Origin: Lineus longissimus
Taxonomy: Eukaryota > Nemertea > Pilidiophora > Heteronemertea > Lineidae
Reading direction: 5' to 3'
Length of the DNA: 60,000 nt
Assembly (NCBI RefSeq): GCF_910592395.1
Contig: NC_088316.1
Span: 15,564,001-15,624,000, forward strand
Shown here: one piece after another, positions 41,201 through 56,200 of the stretch
How the letters are laid out: the number at the start of each line of letters is the position of its first letter
Numbering within the stretch: the first letter of the stretch is position 1
The notes under the pieces: model-generated
Seen by the model: only the letters and a program-made list of their open reading frames with translations
The model's database searches: none
Told to the model about the DNA's origin: nothing
Translations under genes and position numbers: made by a program

Positions 41201-44200
41201 AAAATATTGACTCAAAGTTTTAATCTCTACTTACTGTAATGATTTAAACTTTTGCAGCTCTTTTTTGCAATTGGCGAAATCTTCTTACAAATAAAAGTTT
41301 TTCTTCAAAATTTCTTTGGTTTTTCAAATAAATTTTTTTTTGCAATTTACAAAGAAAATGTATGTCTTTTCAAGAAGAGTAATGCACAATATAATATGTG
41401 AAAATAAAACAACCGAGAAAATGCTCATTTTCAGTATTAAGAAAAGAGCGAAAGTGTTGCTAACACCTGATTGCTGACGTTAAAGTGAAGGGACGAGAAA
41501 ACTGGGACAGAAAACAAACGGAAGGAGGATAGAAATCAAACAAAAGAAAGGAAAACAAAAAATAACATCGCCGGTCACTTACATAAGGTGGACTGCTGAA
41601 GACCTGTTAAATAAAGCATACAACACGTTGAATATCAAGTAAGTATAACTGAAATCTCACAGCACACAAATGCACAAAAACACTGCGGCCATTGGTACAC
41701 TTGATGAACTACAGGGTGGAGGAGTCCATTTACTATGTTCTTTGTTATGTAGGGGTGGCAAGTGCACATACTGATGTGGGTGAGTTATAACCTCATGAAG
41801 GTGTACACTTCCCTGGCTGACAGGAATTAACCAACCTAGATAACAAAGATGGTTAATGGACTTCTCTATTCTCTTTTATAATCTAGTACCCCAGATTCGT
41901 GCAGATTACATCAAAACAGTTGAATTGAATTTCAAATAGAAAATTGCGAAGAGGGTAATTTGTTTTTATTTTGCAACTTCTAGTGTTTAGCTAATCTTAA
42001 TACAAATTACAATATTAATTTTATTACACAAAGCATGCAAAACAAGAGAAACAAATTCATGCAAATGAGCCAACATTATCATTATGTAAATTAGATTAGC
42101 TCATCAATATCAACATCTGCAAATGAAAGGTAATAACACAGGATTAGTTCCAAGTCTTGAGAAAACTTTGTTTCACTTTTTAATCAGCAAAAACCAATAA
42201 ATACAAGTAACACTTTTTACAATTCCCAGCATGTCATCCAATCTTACACATAAACCAATGGGGACAGGAAAACAAGTTGTTCAGAATGTAAAACTTTCCT
42301 AATCCCTACACTGTATTTACCTCATAAAAAATATTTGACGGAACAATATTAAACAAAACCTGCACAGAAAAGTAATTACCACGGAAAAAGCAATATCAAA
42401 TATACACTAGACAATGTACAATTTCCTCACTTAGACATTCTAGTTTGGCGATCAATATGTGAAGATGTCCCCATACTCTCATGTCTCATGTAATATGACA
42501 AAGATACGTTAAGAAATCTAATCACAATATTGCTACTCAGCGCACATGCTCTGCGGCAATTGGATATAACTGGATGGCTAATTGTAGTGAGGAACAATGT
42601 GTAAAACTTATACTCCACAACACGAGACCTAGCTGCCTTGGCAAGAAAAGTCAGGCAAAGAAAAACTGGCAAAGGTGGGGGGAAAGTGTTTTCTCAAAAC
42701 TTCGTAAATTGCCTTTATTCGGTTTGAAGGCTATCATAGTCGAACATATCATCAGATAAGCCCTGTTGCTAATGGTTTTCATACCATCTGCTTTATATAT
42801 TTGGCTAAATTATCTTCAAAGCCCTGTATATGACAAGGTGAGTCACCTAAATCATTTCCATCTAATTCTAATTTTCTCAATTTGACGACATCATTAAACA
42901 TTCAAAAGCAACCCTCCAGCACAATTCGAACGATATTGAAGAACATCAAGAAGAACCATTTGCACAATCTAAGTAGAAATTTAATCTGAACCTTGTCATA
43001 TTCTCTATTCTTTATTATAATGTAATATCCTCACCAAATCATTGAGATCATTTTTTTAACGATGACTAGGTTTTCAATATAACATGGATCTGCTGATTTA
43101 CGGTCCAACCGCATTTGAAGCACGTCAACTTCAAATTCATCACTTGAAAAAAAAACCACTTTTAATTATTTATTAAGATTGGTTATTAACAAATGGATTG
43201 GTAAAATTGGAGTTTTAATTTTTTTTTGCTTTTGTGGAGTGTGGGGTGCAATATGGTGTATGCATCACGTGATGTCATGAAAATGTGAATGGTGAAGATG
43301 AAGATTCCATGGCACCACTTACATGTACCACAAAAACCAATGACCGGAATATCCAGAAATCGAGCACAGAAAAACCAATTCTACACCCGCCACAAACCAT
43401 TTACCAACTTATCAGGCAATATGTCTCAATGTGGTTCCAGATAAGGTTGCCGTTGGTCCACCAATATAGGCTAAATCACCCAAAGATTGATAATCAATTT
43501 TCAGGTTTAGATTCCTGGACCCAGCTGTCGCATCCGAAATCATTGAAGGAATCATCGCCAAATCTGCTGAATTAAAACTGCGCTTGATTGAAAATTATTT
43601 CCTCTGATTGAAAGGTATTGTGGAAAGTTCTGATTCTGATTGCTTTGTCTAGGTTTGGGTTTGTGAGAACTGGGAATTCAATTGAAAGACTTCAGCAAGA
43701 ATATAAGAACTTCCATTTAATCCATTTTTGAATCAGTCCAAAATAAGATGACCTTACTCAATCCAAGATGGCCGCCTAATTACCTCCCACTCATCAATAC
43801 ATAAATCATTGCTTTAGAATTATTAATCACCATATTGATGGACGTCCTCTTCATCACTTAGTACATAATAGATGGAAGGAGAGAGATTGCCTTAGTTACA
43901 TGTATGAATATGGAACGGGTAGTATTGTATGTACAGTAGAACCTCCCTTAGCGGACACCTCTCTATTAAGGACAACCTCTCAATTAAGAACACTAGGTTT
44001 GGTCCCAAATTGGTTGTTTCTATTCAATTTGACCTCTCTAATCAGGACACCTCTCTATTAAGGACAACACTTCTCGAGGGTGTCCTTAATAGAGAGGTTC
44101 CACTGTATTTCTGTTGTCATTTCAATCCTTTTCTTGTCTCAGCAATAACCATCAGGTACGATAGGTCCAATTAACCTTCGATCACATAACAAAACGAGTG

Positions 44201-47200
44201 TTGCATGATGTTAAGGGTATGTCATACAAGGCTCCTCTGTAGCTCCTGAACATGAAATGGACCCTCTGAAAGTAACTCAGAAACCTCATGAAGATCAGAT
44301 TATCATAGTGTATAAAATATCATTACCTCAAAGATACTCTTCGGATGATCTTGTGGTACTCTCTCATGAACTCTATCCATCCTCAACTTATGTTATCCTT
44401 ATGACATTCTGACACGGTTTTCCTCTTGGCTTAGATCACCAGATCCTGCATGGTGCTATAAGCCTTGGAGTAACTTTGCTCTCTTCATGTTTACATAACT
44501 CTGATGGTGTATATTCAACAGATACCATCGTAAAAGAATCCTCTGGACATGGCCACATCAAGAAATGTTAACTAATTATGAAAATTTGAAAAGTTTGAAG
44601 AAAGCTGCACTCACAAATACCATGGTATAGTCTGGTTGCTTCCAAAAGTGTAATCACCAAGGGAGTTTATAAACAGTGGAACTCCTGGTCCAAAGAAAGC
44701 ACAAAATACCAGAAGGGGAAAGCAATAGACTTTTGTAAAGTGGGCAGCAAAGCCACTATAAACCAGCAGGCGGGCTTCTGCTGCAAGGAGCATCAGCACT
44801 AGTTCAGGTAGAGAGCCAAGAAACACCTGCCTACCCAACGCATTTAGGGATTGAGATCCAAAGGAGAAAGCCAACACCTTCCACCACTTGAAGCCGGTTA
44901 GAAACCTGGGAGAACACTAGGAAACAAGTTCAATTCAAATAATCTTCACTGAGTTCAAATACAATTGAGATTCAGCAGCTTGAAAGAGAGTAAACAGAAG
45001 AAACTAGGGACTACAGGCTTTTCACATTCATTGACTGAAAGAATCCAATTCAGTGCTGTACCCCTAACTTCGCAGCAGTGCAAAACCATAGGAGGAGGAA
45101 GATCACGAACGATGTTTGCTCCGGATGGAGCCAATGAGTCAAAAGTGAATGACCACAAAAGAAAGGAAAATGGAGATATTCCAATGAATACAACACTATA
45201 ACCACTTATCCTGCTCACGATTTCCTTGTCCTCTGACTGGTAGAAATATACTACTGCATCTATGATTACGGCCTAAGGCCTATTGTAAGTTATAGAGATA
45301 CATACTCCAACTCCAGCTGTTCTTCCCTGTCAAGACAGAACCTGGAAATGAACTTGCAGAAACAGTTAACACAGAGTGCAAGCACATCGCCAAAGCATGT
45401 AAATGAGGTTGTATATCCTAGCAAACTTTGAAGGGGAGAAGAATTTGAAAATCTGAGAGTAGAACCTCCTTATAATATTATAACAGCCCACACAGCCACA
45501 GTAACTGAGAAAGAGAAGATGAATTTGAAGTTCCAGGGGATCCATATATCATGCAATGGACCTGAAAAACCAGAAGAGAGAGATGACCCTGAACAAGTCC
45601 ATGGTCCTTTATACAACACACACAGACTACACAGCACTTGAAATGATATTCACCAAACGAAATTGAGCCAACTACTTGAGGGCTACCAAATAGAGTAATG
45701 TTGAAAAAGAAGAAGAGCGAAGATTTCCAGACGGGATTCACCGACATAAGGCAAGATTTTTCAATAACAATTTCAGCAACTCCTTGAAACCTCTTCAGAT
45801 TCATTCATAATGCAAGTGAAGCCACTTCCGGGAAAGTTGGATATTGGCATCTTGCAAGTGGCTCAAGTTCGAAGTTGGATTTCAATATTGAAGCAATCTA
45901 AACCAGACAGTGCTGACTAGCTCAAGTTGTATCAGATAAAATAAAGAGAGGCTGTGGGATTCTTCTTACATTTCTTCAAAGTAGTTGCATCCTGAACCTC
46001 AAAGTTTATACTCCCTAACGTACCTGGGGGATTTAACTCTTGACGAGATGTAAAAGCCTTGGTGGCCAACAGGAGGTAGTTGCGGCATATGATACATAAG
46101 ACAGTGGTCTTCATACCCAGTAATGAACAATCGCGAATTCTGTTGAAACTTATGTAACATAAATGAGGCAGAAGATTCGCCAAAGTAGCGTGGGAGGCTA
46201 TCAAGACCGATCTAATGAAGAAACGGCACATGAAACGCCATGTCTTAATGGTACGTTAGACGTGGAGTGTCCTTCATATACCAGTAATGAACCAAAAACG
46301 AATACTTTTGTTGCTTCTGTATAACACCAATAAGATGGGCAAGATGCCGGAGTAGCACTGAAGATGATCAGGAACTGACGGAACAGCAGACGGTACATAA
46401 AGCATGGCGTGTACTTCATAATGAAACAATAATGCATTCTTTGGTTACATGATGTAATTCAAATAAGACAAGAGACACAGTAATGAGTCCAGTCTTCAAG
46501 AATCATAGAGTACACTGATGAGCAGGTATTGTATCGGATGCTGTATCAGTTGTAATTGCTGTTGTAGGGTCAATATCAGCAGTCTTGGACATCTTATTTA
46601 GAAATCCTATGTCTGCAAGGCGCATATTTCCCAAAACATGAGTAAGAAGTCACTCTGTTCGTGCAGTAGTTTGAAAATATCACATGGATGCAAGCAAATA
46701 TCCAATCTTCATTCCAGCAAAATGACAGGCATTGTATGCCATCTGGGTCATGTTGGACAAGTGGAGGTAATCATTAACTTCATCAACAATTAGAATGCAT
46801 TTTGATGGTGTTCATTATTATTTCAGTCATTTCTCATTCCTCCAGCATAACTAGTCCAACATACTAGTCGCAGTAACAGGGTGAGAGTTGTGTGCAAAAT
46901 TCACAGTCGCCAGCTGCAGGCCTCGATATTTCACTTTATGCTGAATCAAGATGTCAAGAGGGGTCGGACTGCTCAACCAACTCATTCATAGGGTAAGTTC
47001 CTATCATCATTCTGACCATTACGTCCTTCAGGGTGACAAGGGGCTGTGATAAGTATCACATATGTCACAATATTGGTGCCTGAAGAGTATCAAAAATATG
47101 CAATGAACTTTCCCTTATCGAACACCTCTCTATTTTAAGGACACTAGTTTTGGTCTTCAATTGGTTGTTTCCAGTCAATTTGACCTCTCTAATCAGGACA

Positions 47201-50200
47201 TCTCTCTATAAAGGACAATACTTGTCAGTCCCGAGGGTATCCTTAGTAGAGAGGTTCTATACTTTTTTGGTGTCATATTGCACACAAGACACTTGATTTA
47301 ATTGGTTCCAAATCAATTGGCAGCCACCAGACGCTGAAGGACTTGATGAAGGATGCTTCTCGCAAACCACCTGTTGTAACTTTCTCTGAAGATAAGTAGC
47401 CAATGCATGCAACATGGACCAAATAATAGGCTGGACATAGTATGGATATACCAACATGCACGGCAGTTACATTTTACATCGGTATACTACAGTATGGCCT
47501 TGTTAAGAAAGTGTTGAGCAATTTCATCAACTCTGAATGGCAAGAAATTATCCTTAGAAACAGACTGGAAAGTATTTTCAGCATTTGTCGGAAATCTGAC
47601 AAAAATCTTCACCACAGCCACATAGCCATAGGAAATCGCTGACTTTGTCTTCACCAGCAAACCTTTGATAACAAAGTTATCAGGAAAAGTGTGAGTGATA
47701 GTCCATGACCTTTGACCATGAAACTGTCAAGGTCATTCAAACATTAACCCATCCTTCCTGATGACAGGATAATAGCGGAACAATCCCGATTTATGAATTC
47801 AGAGATAAAAAGACACAAGTCTGATAATTTCTATCTCAAAGTCAAGAGGATTTATAGCGGAAGCCGCATTATGTCTCTGGTGAATTTTTTCGGTCGGAAG
47901 AAGAGGTGGAGCGGGTCTTCGTCACCCAGCATGAGCGGCAGTTCTGCAGTTAGTCAAAAGCCGAGTTTTCGGAGTATGGCTGGGTACGATGATTCTTCCC
48001 CCACACCCGTCAAGAGTAAAGAGGTGGATAATTCTGGTAGTAGTGGGCCGAGCAGTATCATCACCACCATAAGACGTTGGAGTACCAACAGAAAGACAGT
48101 GAGTACAGCCTCAAGGATCTGTCATTTTGTCACAAAGATTTTCAATGTCATTACTTTTTTATGAAGATTTGACTGAAGGACAATTCATACTCCTCTAAGA
48201 CCTGTATGCAAGCAAACTTCGGTGTCAATTTTATTCTGGTTTCTCGTCTAAACTGACTTTGTGTCCGTCAACCAACTTTTTGTGAGTTGACACAATTCAA
48301 CACTACCAATGGTGACTTTACCATCAGACTGCATCATGAGCATTCAAGCCTCAAATCTTGCAATATGTGAAAGATATAGGCGCAAACAATCTGATCAGGT
48401 ATACATACCTGTCTTGCTTCTGGAGAGAGTTGAAGGCTCATAGCGTTATTCCCATCGCCATCAGTCGGAGCCTGGCTGACGATACCGCTAAAACTCTCCG
48501 CCGCAGAGTTATCCAATGACAGCATGTTTGGTGAAGGCCAAAAATCCAAAGTATGATAATCCAAAAATATTCCGATCTAAATAAGCCCGTGAATAGATAA
48601 GCTTTCACAGAAGCAGCCACAACGATGACAGTTGCCCACTGATTCTAAATGAAAATCTGAAGAAGGTCGATTAAAAATATTTTCACATCAATCAGAAATA
48701 TCCACTTGATGCATTTCATGTATTGAATATCTTTGAATCATCCAATTATCCAACTGCTTTTGATGGGATTCCTGTCAACCCTGTATCATGTCAGTCCAAA
48801 CACTGCAATCTTTCCCAGTTTAACAGTGTAACTGCAAGTTCAGTCTTCATCCAGTCAGAACACGACTCTGACTCAGCTCCATCCACGAGTTCAATCACTC
48901 AATTCTCGTTGAGTTGGTAAAAGGGTTTGGAGTACCGCTCTTTACAAGAACGTCCCATTCAGGGAAACAGACAACATCAACCCAGTCAATGAACACAGTA
49001 GCTTCTTCTGACCACCTACACTTGTTTCGACAACTTGCCGGCTCAAGTAACCAACAAAGAATCTATCCGCAACGTCATTTGCGAAAATGACAGAATCCCA
49101 TGGCAATCACGTTAGGGACAACCTCATCACATGAATCGAATGACCAGACAGACACTTGTCGTCGCGATACCCTCCCAGTGTTAAAGGTTATGCGGAAAGA
49201 GAATATAGACGATCGTAAATCTAATCTCGCTGTGGTGATGACATCACATAATCAATCAGTATGACCCTGGGTGTACATGTTCACGGCAGACGGTCATCAG
49301 CAGACGTGAGCTTGAGTTTCCATAACGTACTGCACCCAAATTGTGTTGTACAAGAACAGTACTGTACCAAATGGGTGTTGTACATGAACAGATCTGTACC
49401 AGTGGATTGTACAAGAACGGTACTGCAATTCACATGTGTTGTACACAAACAGTATAGAAGAAAATCAATCAGTACGATCCTCATGTACATGTAGATAGCA
49501 GACTACCATCAACAGATGTGAACTCGATGAGAACAAGTCTCAAAGTGAACATGGTCACTGCACCATGTGTTGTACATGAATGGTACTGTACCCAAGTGTT
49601 GTACATGAATGGTACTGTACCCAAGTGTTGTACATGAATAGTACTGTACCCAAGTGTTGTACATGAATGGTACTGTACCCAAGTGTTGTACATGAATGGT
49701 GCTTTTCCTTGTTTGTCTGCTTAGCACTCACATATTTGACAAATTTCATCACGCATACTTCTGCGGTTGGGCACCGATAGAGGTTATCCGTCTTGTTTCA
49801 GGTCATTAGAAGTTCTGACAAGGTACTGATACAAGTCCACCATCCAACATGATCATACATCAGAACAGGATTGAAGAAGCAATGCCAAAAGAAGCAAGAA
49901 AATATATCACACGTGTTCTTTTAAAATGTCCGGTGAGAGTTTGTGCGAGTCAATATCTTATTGACACAACTGCAATATTTCAATTACATGTCATCCGTGT
50001 AATCCTATTTGGATCGTGCCGAAGTCATTCATCCTTTTCCTCAGGAGACAAGACGAAATGTCAGCAAAGGACAGATTGACAAGAAAGTCGGGGAAACGAC
50101 TTGAATTGTCATGCATCACAAGAGGAACCTGATCAAAAGTACATCCAATAGTGTCAATGTTTCAAAGGCAATGACTGAAATAAATCCACTCAGTCAAATC

Positions 50201-53200
50201 AGCAAGACTCAAACAATCTCCTTTACAGAATTCCAGAGGTGATTTCCATTTATCATAAGCCCAGGAACTCCATCATCATCGTCATAGGAAAATTCTCTTC
50301 AGTCACTTTCAGCCCAGACTGGCACAGCCTCCTTTGGAGAATTCCTAAGGCAATTTAACTCCAGTGCACCTTACTTTTCATTCATCACGCACCACGTGGC
50401 CTAAATCCTGAGAAACATCTCCAAGTCCAAGTGAGAAAACACCAATGACTGCTTCATGGGTTAGTGCAGTCGATACTACTTCGTCAAATCAATACCAGAA
50501 TGCACCACACCTGGTCAGGAGAATCACATGTAGTGCGATCACAACTGTATTCTATCGCAGACAGACCCCATCAATTGACTAAGCAATTACAGCGTCGAGA
50601 AATATCGGCAGACAGAGAAGCAACGCCCGCCCATTCTGCGCTGTGATCAAGATCATCGTCTCGGCAAATCTTTGCCAAGTTCAGTGAGCTCAACTGCAAA
50701 CTGGATACAATTAATTTTGATGTTCAAATAACTGAAAAGTCAAGCGGTTTTATCTCAACCAGGTGTCAGTCAGTTCTATGGAAGAAGCAAGGTCGGATGC
50801 TGTGCTAACAGCAATTCGTCTGCTTTTTAAATCGAAGCAAGAATTCCACTAAGATGGCGCGGCCGTGATATCCTTCATAAAGTTGCTCTCAGACGAAGAT
50901 CTTTGGAGGGCTTGTCCACTGCATGCTTGAATAACTGGGCTATTGACGTTGCCTTTTACTTTAAAACTCCCAGCTCAAATATAGCACATTCGTTCCCTTA
51001 ATAGCGAAGGCTTCGGCAATGTCGAACTCATCTGCATCTCTCTCTCAGGGACTGATTTTAAGCTGTAACAAAGACTTTTGAAGTCATCAAGCGAGGCTGA
51101 GCGCTTTCTTAAACAACATTTTTGATTGATACAGTTTTTCTTTCAGTTGCCATAGTAACTTCACCAACATGTACAATATTGTCTATAATGACCAGAAAGG
51201 CCAGTAGGCAAAGACAATCAACGACAGAACATGCCCATCTCCCAAGTGGATTGACAGTTTATACAATAATCCCTTGTGACATGCCAACACGGACACAGTT
51301 CAAAGGGGTGACAGACTCTTCAAGCTTGAGATAGCAACTCGTACATAATGAGCACAAACATCGATGCAATGTACAATATTCTGAACACGTCGTACGATGT
51401 AATCCATCATTCTCAAACATGTAATCACATCTCAAAAAGAACGGCCAAGAAAACCTCGACGCCGACTGCAAGGAAGGAAATTATTCCAAAAGGCAATACA
51501 ATAGCTTGGTACACAGACATAATTCACCATCAGAAAGTGACGTCAGAATCAGCATCCGCTGATGAATACTGATTTTTATTGCATGTCCACATTGGTGGAG
51601 GTAATGCCCACAACAAGCAGGGTTGCCTACAGTTCTCGGTTACGTGAGCAAGATGCTGGTTAAATTCTGCTGATGGCTTGGTAGGCAGACATCATTTTTG
51701 CTGGCAATTTAAATGTGGCCTGTGAGAACCTGCTGATGGTTATGATCAACCATTCAACAGCATTTGCTGGCATAGGGCCATCATAATTCAGTGCCATGTG
51801 CTGTGACAGTCAAGTAACAAACTGTCCTCTCATTTCATCACCTATCTAGACCCTAAAGTTTTGGATCCACTCCCACTACCAGGTCTCTGGGACTGGGGAG
51901 GATACGAACGGAGTACCTTTGATGGTTTTGAACATTTATCAACTGGCATGCACCGTACATGACTGCACCCCAGAGATCCAGAATCCACTCAGGCTGTTCA
52001 GAAGTCTCGTCTGGGCACAGTTTATGAGCTTTATTAGCAGTCACTAGGTTACCACAATGTCGGCCATAAATTTCCTACCGGAATGCTGTTGTTGGTAAAA
52101 CTTGCATTCATGTCCGCACTGCCCCCTGTTTGAGGAAGTGATAAACTGTTCAAAAGCAAACAGCACCAATTCAAGTTCAAGAGAATCCTTTGCAAGATTT
52201 GACAGAGCTGTTTGGCCACTTTTTCCAGCAGATGATAGTCTTCCAACTTGGTGAAACACTGTAACTATTGTGTCATGTGTGATGATTCCGTCAAATTACT
52301 CAAAATGTAACAGTAATAGCTTGAAGAGCCTATATGTGGTGGATTCAATTTTCCACTTAAATGATCCAGCTCAGAATGACTACCACATTGAACACAAAAT
52401 GGAATTTCTCATTTCACTTAATAATGGAATGCACTTAGTTGACGAAATTCCTTTACTTCAATTTCACAGACTATAAACTCAACAGCTACTAATGTCATTT
52501 CCGACTATCTACATTCAATTTCACTAGAATTATCGCGGGCAGGCATACGTTATTCATAGTTTACATGCATCTCACACTTCTCAGAAACAAAGTCACTCTT
52601 CCGGAGGATGATTTTTCAATCTTTGCAAGAGAGAGAGTATCTGAACGCAAACCTGCTCTGAATATATACTGGCGTAAGTAATCCACTGAGTTTTAATACA
52701 CTTGACGGAAAGTGGTAAATTCTAAATGTCATGAAATATGAGGGAAATGGATGTCGGCATAGGTATCATTCTCACATCAATTCGGCAAGTATCATTCATT
52801 CAGATCACGTACAAGCATGTATGTTCAAGAATATAATACAGGAAACCTGGGGTGGCAGATGACAAATACAGTGTCACTGTCAGGCATCACACAGGCTGAC
52901 AAAACCAGCAATCATGTCAATACGATCACCAATATTTATAGATACTGTTGATGGAATTGAGAGCCCCAGGGGGTTCAGTCTGGAGCCAAGGATTCATGAT
53001 GACGGGATCAGATTATGAAGACATTCAATCACATATGAATGTTTGATGATTCAATATATCAAATGGTCATCAGATGATGTGGAGCGCCAAATTAGGAAAT
53101 GTACTGTCCTGGACAAAAATGATCAGTTGGCTATATCACAGCTTTGTGGAGAGGGGAAAAGGGGATACTTGTCCCCACATCCGAATATAAAAAGGCTCTC

Positions 53201-56200
53201 ATCCAGACTCCTGATAACTCATTTTGGCTGAATTGCCACAAACTAACAAGACGTTACTGCTCCCTATGTTCAAACCTGAGAGACATTAGCACTTTAAAGC
53301 CTCTTTTCTGTTAAAAAGCAAATTAACCAGATGAATCTCAGTCTAAAATACAAATGAAGTTAGCAAACTTTCTGTTATGAAACTTCTACCTGGATATTGA
53401 TAAAATATCTCCCCTACATCATATCCAGACTTGCTGCAGCCAATTTAATGCAGAATATTGTCACACAATAAAAACAGTCAGATGGATAATGGCAACGTTG
53501 GGTTGACTTGGTGATTCTGATACTTCAGTGAATAGATCGTTGATCTTCAATAGGTTTTACATTATTAACAAGCCACTGGTTGCAAAACTAGCGCTGCATT
53601 TTGCGCTGGAAACCTGCGGGGAATTATTCTGTGCTAATGCTGTGTATGTTATACAGGTGGGAGAGACATCCTTTATTGGTCGCTTTATTGATTTCTTGAT
53701 ATATGTACATACGCTAATGACCGCTATGCTTTCGATCTGTACATTCGCTGCAAATAGTTACATGAAAAGGCAGTTATTGGCATAACATACACAACTGTAT
53801 GCCAGGATTTAGGGAAAATGTGGCTATTTGCAAATGGCTATGCCTATGAAAATAATAATATGATATGGCATCCAGGCTTATGGTCAATATACTAATTGCA
53901 TTTAAACAAACAACTCAGTGAATCCATAGTTACAATATTGACTGAGTTGAGGATGTAAAACATAGCCCTACACTAGATAGATGGAAAAGTTTACAGCTAG
54001 TCTATAGCTAGTGTCCACAAACACATCACTCATGTTATAACTGCATCATCAAGGCTTGATGGACATAAAACATGAAGAGTTTCATTGAGATGAAATCCAT
54101 TATAAAAACATCAGACCATAACATTTCTGCTAGAAGTTATTTTTGAAAGAGTTAAATTCAGAAAAAGTACCCCTTTTTCATCTCTGAATAATTTGATGCT
54201 TTGCCTCATTGGAAAATAGGAAATGATTCTGATTCGGGACATTCCAGGAGTTCTGGCAACCGTCCCTGACTAACAAAGTGAATCAACAAGAGAGCAGCGC
54301 TCTTGGTTCCATAATGAAGTCAGACCGGAGATATTCCTCTGGCTGACTCATAAGGTTACTCCATAGAGACAACACAGGGTTCGCCGGTACGGCGCTAAGA
54401 CTCTCAATTATTGAGCCGTCTACATACTAATGTACAGTTGTACTGTACAAGAGCCCGGCATTGTGTGGTACCGGTACTGAAGACAGCCAGTTCCATACGC
54501 CCAACATAGCTGGAGCAGCTGGGTACATGTAAATGTACATGGATTCAATTAATCGACAACGTTGGAGCTAAAATCGTATGGATTCTATAGTAGAAGACAA
54601 TGTTAGATACTGACGTCGTGTCCAGAGGTCTTTGTTTACGTCGGGACAACGCAGTTGTGCACATTGCCACCTGCTTCCTCAACATTTTCTCGTATTTAGT
54701 GCCTGTGTGTAAGTGTGAACGTCTCCAGCTGAAAGTGGAAGAGATGGACAAGAAGCGACCTACCCCTGTACCACGAGAGGTAAGACAACCTGTTGCCAAA
54801 TATATTCTGCTTCATGTTCTAATGTATGTACCCTGAATGTATGGTGTGATCCCAGTGTCTATGTCAGGGCTTGTCTACTTAGTAATGGAAGCTGGTCCAT
54901 CCAAGATTTTACCTTCCAACTACGGATTTGAGGCAGAGTGCCAGAGATCTTGGATTAGACACTGGTCCACAAGAGGCGTTGACTGGCAAATAAGTGGAAA
55001 ATAAGGGTTGCAACACATGTATTGCTTGGAGACATGGCTACAATGAATCATGTACTGATGTAGCTTGGATTGGAATACAGGACACCACCTTTCCACGCTT
55101 CCATGGCTTTAACTGAGCCCTACATGTCCTCGTTCTGATTGGAGGCAGGGGAAGCAAGGTGAAGTGCCATGCACAAGGACACCATTATTGATGAACATGT
55201 GGGGACTATTGATTGGCCTTACAATTTCATATTGTACTGATACATGTATGTCCATACTATGTAGATTACATTGAAGGAACCACCATAACTTTAATCCTAC
55301 ATACCTCTCCCCTGTTGCTATGGTAACTTACAGTTACACCGCTATAAGATTCAAACGATTTCCATTAGAACAGAAATGGTAAGGAAAGCCAATGTTGACA
55401 TTAGTCATTTGCTATGTTGGACATCCACTCCCACCACACCCATAATGGTAGAGACAGGCTTTAAGGGACTGGGGATGGGGGACACCCTACTATCACTTGG
55501 CTGTCCCAACAAGTTTTCCAAAACAAGTTTTGAGCTGAAACAGTACATGTACATCAATCAAAATCATCAATTGAGAAGAGCAGAGCATTTTGATACACAT
55601 GAAACCATCCATTCAATGTAGAACTACATGACCACATGAGTTCATGACACATATACACTCTACTGTATTGTAGTATCGGTACTCAAGTCTCAAAAGTCAT
55701 TGATAGAGAGCACAATACAAATAGTATGCAGTCAATAGCATTACTAGGTCAACCCAAACATAAAATTTGTTCTAGCATGTCCACCTGGATATTTTGACAT
55801 ACCTACATGGTCATGTATCTCATTCACTCAACATGGTGAGTGTACATGTTGTCATGTAGGCCCCAATTACTCATTTCATCACTTTTGAAGTATCTTCTGC
55901 ACAACTTTTTCACCGAGACAAAGTACATTTACGTCCAGTAGGCCCGCAGACAATTCATTCAATATGATCATACAGATGACCTGAAAAATCTAATTGCTTT
56001 TAAAATGATGAGCATTTCAGTAAACAGCGAAGTAAGATTTTATCAGATTATTTCAGTTCAAAAGGTAACCAGACACAGGCCGCACATGATGGACTATTGG
56101 ACACATCAAAATCCATTTCCATCATATTTGAATAACAACAGTCTGACACTTTGTCAAGATAAGTTGAGATTTGTGGTCAAGCCAATCATCACTTAAGGTT

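Noticed and set aside
49481-49727. Minus-strand ORFs with repeated [13 protein letters not shown]
   Set aside because: They are translations of the 29-bp minisatellite, which stays open in several frames; there is no sign of a real protein.
50851-50880. AAGATGGCGCGGCC, a YY1-like site with an ATG
   Set aside because: The frame stops after a few codons and no other promoter features cluster there.
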